From Holophagae bacterium (GTDB lineage: Bacteria > Acidobacteriota > Thermoanaerobaculia > Thermoanaerobaculales > Sulfomarinibacteraceae): a DNA stretch of 7,880 bases. Below, one piece after another: positions 1-6,371 of this stretch; the first letter of the stretch is position 1; every line of letters starts with the position of its first letter. The notes beneath the pieces are model-generated. The model did no database searches. It saw only the letters and a list, made by a program, of their open reading frames with translations, and was not told where the DNA came from. The position numbers and the translations under genes are program-made. The stretch lies in the NCBI GenBank assembly GCA_030637505.1, contig DAOWGJ010000136.1:1-7880 (forward strand), in the 5' to 3' direction.

Positions 1-1
1 A

Positions 2-85
2 GAGGTCCCATGCAGGAAGTGTATCAAGTTCTTCGATTGGAAGACGGGGACCATGGCCACAGACATCCTTCCCGGCAGCCGGTAG
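2..85 (+). CDS. 3' end of an unidentified upstream gene (partial, 27 codons)
   Basis: This frame is open from the window edge to a TAG stop and translates to a tail containing PCRKCIKFFDWKTG and ending in ILPGSR. The reason to believe it is codon usage: 22 of its 27 third positions are G or C, as in the genes downstream, while the other two forward frames are clearly poorer. The tail has a C-x-x-C pair (PCRKC), which could be a metal or redox site, but the fragment is too short to assign a family. It ends 39 bases before the dehydrogenase homologue on the same strand, so it may be the preceding gene of the same operon. No function is proposed. Confidence 0.45.
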   Translation, partial: EVPCRKCIKFFDWKTGTMATDILPGSR

Positions 86-110
86 AGTATGATCGGGAAG
101 AGTGGTATTC

Positions 111-117
111 GGGAGGA
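111..117 (+). promoter_or_regulatory. Ribosome binding site of the dehydrogenase homologue
   Basis: GGGAGGA lies 7 bases before the ATG at 125 and supports that start. The 39 bases between the upstream stop and this ATG show no convincing promoter, in keeping with read-through from the upstream gene. Confidence 0.7.
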
Positions 118-124
118 CTGAGGC

Positions 125-1411
125 ATGACAGACGTCACCTTCAACCCGTTCATGGCGGCTCAGGGGCAATTCGACCGAATCGCCGATTTGATGGGCCTGG
201 ATCAGTCTGCTCGAGACCTTCTGAGGCGGCCGATCCACGAACATCACTTTGCCATTCCGATCCGCATGGATGACCGCCGGGTCCGCATTTTCGACGGTTA
301 TCGGGTCGTGCACAACGACGCTCGGGGCCCGGCGTGGGGCGGCGTGCGATTTCACCCGCAGGAGACGCCGGATACGCTGCGGGCCCTTGCGATGTGGATG
401 ACCTGGAAGACCGCGATCGTCAATATTCCCCTGGGCGGCAGCATGGGAGGCGTCGTGTGCGACCCCCACGATCTTTCACGCTGGGAGCAGGAGGCCCTGT
501 GCCGCGCGTGGGTGCGCCGGTTGGCTCGTGACCTCGGCCCCGAGCGGGATGTCGTCGCGCCCGACATCATGACGCACGGCCGCCACATGGTCTGGATGCT
601 GGATGAATACGAGGCGGTCCATGGCGGCCATCGTCCGGGCGCCATCACCGGGAAGCCGGTCTACGCGGGTGGTTCACAGGGACGGGCCGAAGCGGCGGGC
701 TACGGGCTGGTCTACACCCTGCGGGAGGCGCTCAAAGAGCTCAGTCTGGCGCCGGATCGTGCCGTGGCTTCTGTCCAGGGTTTCGGTGCGGTCGGCCAAC
801 ATGCGATTGATCTCTTGATTCGCATCGGCGGTACGGTACGCAGCGTGGCCTGTTTGGACCGGCAATCCCATGAGCCGGTGACCGTGGTTCGACAGGGGGG
901 CGTTGATCTGGAAGAGCTGAGGGCCTTCGCCGATCCGTTCGGCAGCATTGACTGCGAAAAGGCCCGAAATGCGGGGCACGAAATCAAAGACGGCGAAGCG
1001 TGGCTGGCAGAACCGGTGGATATTCTGATTCCAGCAGCACTGGAAAACCAGATCACCGACCTCAACGTGCAGGCCGTGGCGCCTTCGGTCAAACTGATTG
1101 TCGAGGGCGCCAACGGACCAACGTCCGAAACGGCTGAGGCCACACTTCAGGCCCGAGGGGTTACGGTCATTCCCGATTTGTTGGCCAATGCGGGGGGCGT
1201 GCTCTGCTCCTACTTCGAGCAGATTCAGGCGGCCTCCAACCACTACTGGACCCTGGCAGAGGTGATGTCCCGATTGGATCACCAGCTGACGTCGGCTTTT
1301 TTCGAGGTCGGCGAGTTGTCACGAACCAAAGGGTTGACCCTGAGGGATGCCGCATTGGTCCTGGGCATCGACCGGGTGGTTTCGGTGTCGACCGACAGAG
1401 GCTGGGTGTGA
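125..1411 (+). CDS. Glu/Leu/Phe/Val dehydrogenase homologue with substituted active-site lysines
   Basis: A 428-residue homologue of the amino-acid dehydrogenases that interconvert glutamate and 2-oxoglutarate using NAD(P). It is cytoplasmic and of the length usual for the hexameric bacterial/archaeal class. The substrate domain is recognisable (GGVRFHP at 72-78, MTWK at 92-95, PDIMT at 146-150), followed by TGKP (175-178), GGSQGR (182-187), a Rossmann motif GFGAVG (219-224), EGANGP (327-332), NAGGV (355-359) and a C-terminal DRGWV. Against characterised family members, Lys95, the catalytic Asp147 and Ser362 are kept. The lysine before GGVRF is Trp71, and the catalytic lysine of the GGxKGG motif is Met107 (GGSMGG). 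The threonine usual in EATGYG is Ala191. Trp71 could mean a different substrate, since leucine dehydrogenases also lack that lysine, but loss of the catalytic lysine argues against normal oxidative deamination. It is probably a divergent or non-catalytic paralogue. The start has a good ribosome site. The stop overlaps the next gene by 4 bases. Confidence 0.93.
   Translation: MTDVTFNPFMAAQGQFDRIADLMGLDQSARDLLRRPIHEHHFAIPIRMDDRRVRIFDGYRVVHNDARGPAWGGVRFHPQETPDTLRALAMWMTWKTAIVNIPLGGSMGGVVCDPHDLSRWEQEALCRAWVRRLARDLGPERDVVAPDIMTHGRHMVWMLDEYEAVHGGHRPGAITGKPVYAGGSQGRAEAAGYGLVYTLREALKELSLAPDRAVASVQGFGAVGQHAIDLLIRIGGTVRSVACLDRQSHEPVTVVRQGGVDLEELRAFADPFGSIDCEKARNAGHEIKDGEAWLAEPVDILIPAALENQITDLNVQAVAPSVKLIVEGANGPTSETAEATLQARGVTVIPDLLANAGGVLCSYFEQIQAASNHYWTLAEVMSRLDHQLTSAFFEVGELSRTKGLTLRDAALVLGIDRVVSVSTDRGWV
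1397..1401 (+). promoter_or_regulatory. Weak ribosome binding site and GTGA coupling junction
   Basis: AGAGG lies 6 bases before the GTG at 1408, which overlaps the dehydrogenase stop TGA (1409-1411). This favours coupled re-initiation. A stronger AAGGAGG at 1411-1417 lies just inside the new reading frame (codons 2-4), and no ATG or GTG sits at a usable distance after it, so I do not take it as the functional site. Confidence 0.5.
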
Positions 1412-3135
1412 AGGAGGTCCCCTTTTTCACCCGGTCCGAGAGCCTGGATCGGCCTGCCGTAACCCGCATTGGGGGCGGGAGCCTGGGCGGCAAGGCGGCG
1501 GGGCTTTATTTGATCCAGGAAGAGATTATCCCGCGGATCGATGAGGAAGAAATATTGGGTTTTTCGATCGGCGTTCCCCAGATGGTTGTACTGGGGACCG
1601 ACGTATTCGATCGTTTCATGGAAGACAACCGGCTGTGGACTGTAGTCGAATCAGAGTCTTCCGATGAGCGTCTGGCGTTAGCCTTTCAACGGGCCGAGAT
1701 GCCGGTTGAATACGTCGGCGACCTGTGGGCGTTGATCGAGGGCATGACGACCCCACTGGCGGTGCGTTCGTCCAGCCGATTGGAGGATGATCTCGACCAT
1801 CCTTTCGCCGGGGTCTATGCCACCAAGATGGTTCCCAACAATGCATTTTCTGCCGATCAGCGTTTTTGCTTGTTGCTGGAGGCGATCAAATTCGTCTGGG
1901 CCTCAACCTTTTTCGCCTCCGCGCGGTCTGCTGTCGCCGCGGCCGGCAAGGCGCCTCAGGACGAAAAGATGGCGGTCATTTTGCAGGAGGTCGTGGGACA
2001 GCGAGTGGGGAACCGGTATTACCCGTGTGTCTCCGGTGTCGGCAGGACCTATAATTTCTATCCTTCCGGGGCCGCCAAGGCCTGCGACGGTGTCGTCAAC
2101 CTGGCGCTCGGGCTGGGACGAACGATCGTTGACGGGGGGCGCAGCTGGGGCTTTTCCCCTGCCCTGCCCAAGGCGCCCCCACCGTTTAATTCGGTCGGTG
2201 ACCTCCTGAAAAACACCCAAATCCGGTTCTGGGCCGTCAACATGGGCCCCGCCGAGGTTCCGGACCCCTTGCGGGAAACCGAATATCTGGTCGATGCAGG
2301 TTTGGCCGAGGCGGAGGTTGATGGCGCCCTTCGGCTCCTTGTCTCGACCTATGACGCCGGGTCGGACCGGCTGGACCCAGGCCTGGGCCGCCACGGTCCG
2401 CGGGCACTGACCTTTGCACCCCTGGTGGCTTCTCGGCTGATTCCCTTTTCTGATCTGATGCGCCAGATGTTGGAGGCCTCCCGCGAAGTCCTCGACCAGG
2501 ATGTCGAAATCGAGTTTGCCGTCCGTCTTGACAGAGAGCACGGTCTGCCCGCCGATGTCGGCTTTCTGCAGGTTCGGCCGATGCGGGTGGTCACCGAGGG
2601 CATCGAGGTTGGCGAGGCCGTACTGGATGACCCTGCAGTGGTGATCGCCTCGACCCATGTGCTTGGCAATGGAGTCGAAGATGAAATCCGGGACGTGGTG
2701 TTCCTCGATCCGAATGATTTTGACCCCGAGACGACGTTCGAAGTCGCAGCGGAACTGGAAGGGATCAATCGCCGGCTAGTCGCCGAGGGTTGCCCCTACA
2801 TGCTGATCGGATTCGGACGGTGGGGAACGTCGGATGCCCGCCAGGGCATTCCGGTGACCTGGGGCCAGATCTCCGGCGCCAAGGTCATCGTGGAGGCCAC
2901 CCTCCCCGAGGTCAACACCGACCTCAGCCAAGGCTCACACTTCTTTCACAACGTGCTGGGCTTCCAAATCCTCTATCTGTCGGTTGAGCATGACGGGCCC
3001 CGGCCGATTGACTGGGCGTGGCTGCGCAGCCGGCCCCGTGTGCCGGGGACCGAGCGGGTCATTCATTGCCGCACAGAACGTCCGATGGAAGTCCGGGTGG
3101 ACGGCCGGAACATGAGGGGAGTCATTCTTCGATGA
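1408..3135 (+). CDS. PEP/pyruvate-binding (PPDK_N, ATP-grasp) protein lacking phosphohistidine and PEP domains
   Basis: A 575-residue cytoplasmic protein. Residues about 20-392 form the ATP-grasp nucleotide-binding module of pyruvate,phosphate dikinase and PEP synthase. LGGKAAGL (26-33) has the ATP-binding lysine Lys29. VRSSSRLED (119-127) has Arg120 and is followed by FAG (133-135). LQEVVG (192-197), EIEFAV (367-372) and LQVRP (387-391) complete the site, so nucleotide binding should be intact. The TxHAA-type phosphohistidine segment and the PEP/pyruvate barrel of full-length enzymes are absent, so it cannot make PEP alone. Residues about 405-525 hold a second conserved block, GFGRWG (468-473) and SQGSHFF (507-513), also present in the next gene. 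The start is GTG, overlapping the upstream stop by 4 bases; the end overlaps the next start by 4 bases. It may act on, or together with, its neighbours; its phosphate acceptor is unknown. Homologues are usually named only by this domain. Confidence 0.9.
   Translation: MKEVPFFTRSESLDRPAVTRIGGGSLGGKAAGLYLIQEEIIPRIDEEEILGFSIGVPQMVVLGTDVFDRFMEDNRLWTVVESESSDERLALAFQRAEMPVEYVGDLWALIEGMTTPLAVRSSSRLEDDLDHPFAGVYATKMVPNNAFSADQRFCLLLEAIKFVWASTFFASARSAVAAAGKAPQDEKMAVILQEVVGQRVGNRYYPCVSGVGRTYNFYPSGAAKACDGVVNLALGLGRTIVDGGRSWGFSPALPKAPPPFNSVGDLLKNTQIRFWAVNMGPAEVPDPLRETEYLVDAGLAEAEVDGALRLLVSTYDAGSDRLDPGLGRHGPRALTFAPLVASRLIPFSDLMRQMLEASREVLDQDVEIEFAVRLDREHGLPADVGFLQVRPMRVVTEGIEVGEAVLDDPAVVIASTHVLGNGVEDEIRDVVFLDPNDFDPETTFEVAAELEGINRRLVAEGCPYMLIGFGRWGTSDARQGIPVTWGQISGAKVIVEATLPEVNTDLSQGSHFFHNVLGFQILYLSVEHDGPRPIDWAWLRSRPRVPGTERVIHCRTERPMEVRVDGRNMRGVILR
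3114..3121 (+). promoter_or_regulatory. Ribosome binding site and ATGA coupling junction
   Basis: GAGGGGAG lies 10 bases before the ATG at 3132, whose ATGA overlaps the preceding stop (3133-3135). This decides the start of the third gene. The reading frame is open further upstream to an ATG at 3018, but that stretch lies wholly inside the preceding gene and reads as out-of-frame proline/glycine/serine-rich sequence. Confidence 0.6.
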
Positions 3136-6100
3136 CAGATCCTGATCGCCCGATTGAGAGATTGCTCAAATCGCTCCAGGAACGAGCCAAGGAACTCAAC
3201 TGTCTTTACGAGGTTGAACAGGCCCTGAGCCGCCCGGACGTTCCCTTGGAACAGGCGTTTTCAAAAGTCGTCGAAGCGATTCCTCCGGGTTGGCAGTACC
3301 CCGATGTCTGTGCGGCGCGAATCGAGTATTCGGGCCGGTCCTTCGCGTCAGCTGACTTCAGGACCACCGAGTGGGAATTGTGTGCCGACATCACGGTCCA
3401 GGACGAGGCCGTCGGCCGGATCAGGGTCTGTTATCTCGAAGAGCGACCCCGAGAAGACTCGGGACCTTTCTTGAGGGAAGAAGAGCGTCTGGTCTCGACG
3501 ATTGCCGAGCGGCTGGGTCACTCCATCCTCTACCATCAGCTCCACTCGATGCGCCGACAGTGGGAGGACGCCGGCCGGAAGGCCGAGACCGAGACCGAGG
3601 CTGCATGGCGAGAACCGATGCGCCTTCTCCGTCGAACCGATCGAACGCTCTACCTGCGGATCGCGAGAAAAATGGTCAATCATCTGGCCTGGATGGGTTT
3701 GGAGGGGGCGCACGACCTCTTGCAGACCAGCACCCACGAGATCGAACAGGAGATCGACATCGGCGCAGACAGCAATGTTCCTGCACCGGTCAGGCCGAGA
3801 GACGACAGCCCCCTGCTGTCGGGCCGTCCATTCGAATTTGCGGCAAAGAACCTCCCGGACGAGGAGATCCTTGAGTTGATCCAGCGCTGGATTGTTGAGG
3901 AGAATGCCGCCTTCTTCCCCAAGCTGCTCAACAATCCCCGAGCCACGGTTTCCGAGTTGTCAGAAGGCTTGCGACGTTTCCATCACCTGATGGCCGACGG
4001 CGCCGAGTTGTCGGAGGCGACGCTCGACGATCTCCGGGTGACGTTGGTTCGGCGTTTCTTGACGACGCAACTGTCCTTTCTCCGCATCGCGAAGAAAGTC
4101 GTCGACCCCTGTGACTTCGTTGACTTGTTGGACCAGGTCATTCTCGAGGGTTCGAGTCACAGTCGCCTCGGAGGCAAGACCGCCGGCCTGTTTCTGGCGG
4201 AGAGGGCCCTCCGCCGCAAGGCTGAGGAAGATCCGGACCTCGGGCGGTTCAAGGTGCCGAAGAGCCGGTACCTGCCGGCGGAGTGGATCTACGACTTTAT
4301 CGAGCACAACGATTTGGAAGAAGTCCTGCAGCAAAAGTACCGGGACATTGGTCAGATCCGGCACGAATACCCCAATATCATCCAGTTGTTCAAGAATTCC
4401 CGGTTTCCGCCGGCCATGGTCAGTGGCTTGTCGATGGCGTTGGATGAACTGGGCGAGGGTCCGATCATCGTTCGGTCCTCCAGCCGCCTTGAAGATCGTC
4501 TGGGCAGTGCGTTCTCGGGGAAGTACAAGAGCCTCTTCCTGGCCAACCAGGGGACCAAGAGGCAGCGCCTTGAAGCACTGCTGGATGCCGTTGCCGAGGT
4601 CTATGCCTCGGTATTCGGGCCGGACCCGATCACCTACCGGGCGGAGAGGGGCCTTCTGGATTTTGACGAGGAGATGGGCATCCTGATCAACGAGGTCGTC
4701 GGACGGCGGGTGGGGGACTATTTTTTTCCGGCCTTCGCTGGGGTGGCCTTCAGTCACAACGAGTTCCGCTGGTCGGCGAGAATTGAACGAGAGGACGGTC
4801 TGATCCGCCTGGTCCCGGGTCTTGGCACTCGAGCCGTCGACCGCATCCCCGACGACTACCCCGTCCTGGCGGTCCCGAAGAAACCGCACCTTCGGGTCAA
4901 TTCGACGATGGACGAAATCATCCGCTACTCGCCGGCCAAGATTGACGTCGTCAATGTTCGCAAGGGCACATTCGAGACCCTTGATATCAAGGAGCTTCTG
5001 CTCCAGGTTGGGGCAGAGTACCCAGGCTTTTCCGACGTTTTTTCAGTCGAAAACGAGGGCATCCTCAGCCGGCCGGTCGCCATGCTGTGCAATCCCGCCA
5101 AAGATACGCTGGTGGCGGACTTCGGCGGAGTTTTTGACAATTCGAAATTGATCCAACGGCTTTCCAAGGTCCTGACCACCTTGGAGGAAGCCTTCGAGTC
5201 GCCGATCGACATCGAATTTGCCGTTGACGGCCAGGATCTGTATCTCCTCCAGTGCCGGCCCCAGAGTTCGGCCGACGATGAGGCGCCCGCTCCCATTCCG
5301 GCGGACTTGCCGGTAGAAGACATTCTGTTCTCGGCCGATCGGTACGTCTCAAATGGTGTGGTCCCAGACATCACGCACGTGGTCTTTGTCGACCCCGAGG
5401 GATACCGCCTTTTGCAGAGCAAGAACGATCTGTTGATGGTTAGTCGTGCGGTGGGAGAACTCAACAAAATCTTGCCAAAACGACAGTTCATCCTTATGGG
5501 ACCGGGTCGGTGGGGCAGCAGAGGCGACCTCAAACTGGGTGTGAGGATCACCTATGCCGACATCAACAATACGGCGGTCTTGATCGAAATGGCGCACCGG
5601 GTGGGATCGTATGTTCCGGATCTGAGCTTCGGCACACACTTCTTTCAAGATCTGGTTGAGGCGCGAATTCGCTATCTGCCCCTCTATCCCGACGAGGTCG
5701 AGGGTGGGCTCGACCGGCGTTTCTTCATGGCGTGTCCAAACCTGTTGGCCGAGATGACGCCGGAGTTCGCAGTCTTGGCCGACGTCGTCAAGGTGATCGA
5801 AATTCCAGCGGTCACCCGAGGTCGGGTTCTGAGGGTGTTGATGAATGCCGACCTCGACCGGGCGGTCGGTGTGCTGGTCGATCCTGAGGCGCCGGCTTTT
5901 GACGGGTTGGCGCTCCCTTCACCGCAGGCGGGTGGTCAGGCCCAGGGCTATTGGCAGTGGCGCCTGCGCATGGCTGAGCGTCTGGCAGCAGAAATGGACG
6001 GGAAACGTTTTGGTGTAGAGGCCCTCTACCTGATCGGCTCGACCAAGAATGCCAACGCCGGTCCGAGCTCCGACATTGACCTGGTGATTCACTTTCAGGG

Positions 6101-6326
6101 CGACGACGCCCAGCGCCGGGACCTCCTCGGCTGGTTGGACGGCTGGAGCCTCTGTCTCGGAGAGATCAATTTCTTGAGGACCGGCTACACCACCGGTGGT
6201 CTGTTGGACATCCACCTGATCACCGATGAAGACATCGAAAAACGGACGCCCTTTGCCGCCAAAATCGGCGCCGTCACCGATCCGGCCCGGAAGTTGATCT
6301 TGGGCTCTGCTGATCAGGCTAACTGA
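3132..6326 (+). CDS. GAF-like / PPDK_N ATP-grasp / nucleotidyltransferase multidomain protein
   Basis: A 1,064-residue soluble protein with four parts. (1) Residues about 6-135 start with a helix (ERAKELNCLYEVEQ) and continue as a GAF-like sensory domain containing EAIPPGWQYP (48-57), a type also found ahead of bacterial signalling modules; residues 138-160 look like a charged helical linker. (2) Residues about 160-335 are mostly helical, including LLRRTDRTLYLRIARKM (165-181), with no recognised catalytic motif. (3) Residues about 335-712 are a PPDK_N ATP-grasp module: LGGKTAG (346-352, Lys349), VRSSSRLED (447-455), FSG (461-463), DIEFAV (693-698), LQCRP (706-710). They are followed by the block shared with the previous gene, GPGRWGS (790-796) and GTHFF (834-838). 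No phosphohistidine or PEP domain follows. (4) Residues about 945-1050 are a nucleotidyltransferase domain with Gly969-Ser970, Asp981, Asp983 and probably Asp1026 (LLDIHL) as the metal site. The architecture suggests a ligand-controlled enzyme modifying a protein or small molecule; the target is unknown. ATGA overlap links it to the preceding paralogue. Confidence 0.9.
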   Translation: MTDPDRPIERLLKSLQERAKELNCLYEVEQALSRPDVPLEQAFSKVVEAIPPGWQYPDVCAARIEYSGRSFASADFRTTEWELCADITVQDEAVGRIRVCYLEERPREDSGPFLREEERLVSTIAERLGHSILYHQLHSMRRQWEDAGRKAETETEAAWREPMRLLRRTDRTLYLRIARKMVNHLAWMGLEGAHDLLQTSTHEIEQEIDIGADSNVPAPVRPRDDSPLLSGRPFEFAAKNLPDEEILELIQRWIVEENAAFFPKLLNNPRATVSELSEGLRRFHHLMADGAELSEATLDDLRVTLVRRFLTTQLSFLRIAKKVVDPCDFVDLLDQVILEGSSHSRLGGKTAGLFLAERALRRKAEEDPDLGRFKVPKSRYLPAEWIYDFIEHNDLEEVLQQKYRDIGQIRHEYPNIIQLFKNSRFPPAMVSGLSMALDELGEGPIIVRSSSRLEDRLGSAFSGKYKSLFLANQGTKRQRLEALLDAVAEVYASVFGPDPITYRAERGLLDFDEEMGILINEVVGRRVGDYFFPAFAGVAFSHNEFRWSARIEREDGLIRLVPGLGTRAVDRIPDDYPVLAVPKKPHLRVNSTMDEIIRYSPAKIDVVNVRKGTFETLDIKELLLQVGAEYPGFSDVFSVENEGILSRPVAMLCNPAKDTLVADFGGVFDNSKLIQRLSKVLTTLEEAFESPIDIEFAVDGQDLYLLQCRPQSSADDEAPAPIPADLPVEDILFSADRYVSNGVVPDITHVVFVDPEGYRLLQSKNDLLMVSRAVGELNKILPKRQFILMGPGRWGSRGDLKLGVRITYADINNTAVLIEMAHRVGSYVPDLSFGTHFFQDLVEARIRYLPLYPDEVEGGLDRRFFMACPNLLAEMTPEFAVLADVVKVIEIPAVTRGRVLRVLMNADLDRAVGVLVDPEAPAFDGLALPSPQAGGQAQGYWQWRLRMAERLAAEMDGKRFGVEALYLIGSTKNANAGPSSDIDLVIHFQGDDAQRRDLLGWLDGWSLCLGEINFLRTGYTTGGLLDIHLITDEDIEKRTPFAAKIGAVTDPARKLILGSADQAN

Positions 6327-6333
6327 CGGGTCG

Positions 6334-6346
6334 CGGCCTCCGGCCG
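6334..6346 (+). repeat. Small inverted repeat in the 45-base gap before the transporter gene
   Basis: CGGCC-TCC-GGCCG can form a 5-base-pair hairpin with a 3-base loop. It is not followed by a T-run, so an intrinsic terminator is not supported. An 8-base palindrome, ATCATGAT, lies just downstream. The rest of the gap (6327-6371) shows no clear promoter and no good ribosome site, so it is unclear whether the transporter gene shares the upstream transcript. Confidence 0.25.
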
Positions 6347-6371
6347 ATCATGATGGTGTTACGGTTAAGCG

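Noticed and set aside
674..1282. 202-codon minus-strand frame inside the dehydrogenase homologue
   Set aside because: Antisense shadow of the conserved Rossmann domain; no independent support.
1411..1417. AAGGAGG as the ribosome site for a later start of the 575-residue protein
   Set aside because: No ATG, GTG or TTG lies at a workable distance in the right frame downstream; the bases are codons 2-4 of the coding sequence from GTG 1408.
1903..2658. 251-codon minus-strand frame inside the 575-residue gene
   Set aside because: Antisense to the PPDK_N module, no recognisable domain, and no ribosome site or promoter noticed.
3018..3131. Longer N-terminus for the third gene starting at the ATG at 3018
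   Set aside because: The extra 38 residues are wholly inside the preceding gene, are of low-complexity out-of-frame character, and the ATG at 3132 has a ribosome site and an ATGA overlap.
1408..3135. Calling this gene ppsA or ppdK
   Set aside because: Only the ATP-grasp module is present; the phosphohistidine and PEP/pyruvate domains needed for those activities are missing.
3960..4889. 309-codon reading frame on the minus strand inside the large ATP-grasp gene
   Set aside because: It is fully antisense to conserved, motif-rich coding sequence; long open antisense frames are expected in GC-rich genes. Its translation shows no family motif.
6334..6346. Intrinsic terminator between the ATP-grasp operon and the transporter
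   Set aside because: The stem is only 5 base pairs and no T-tract follows.
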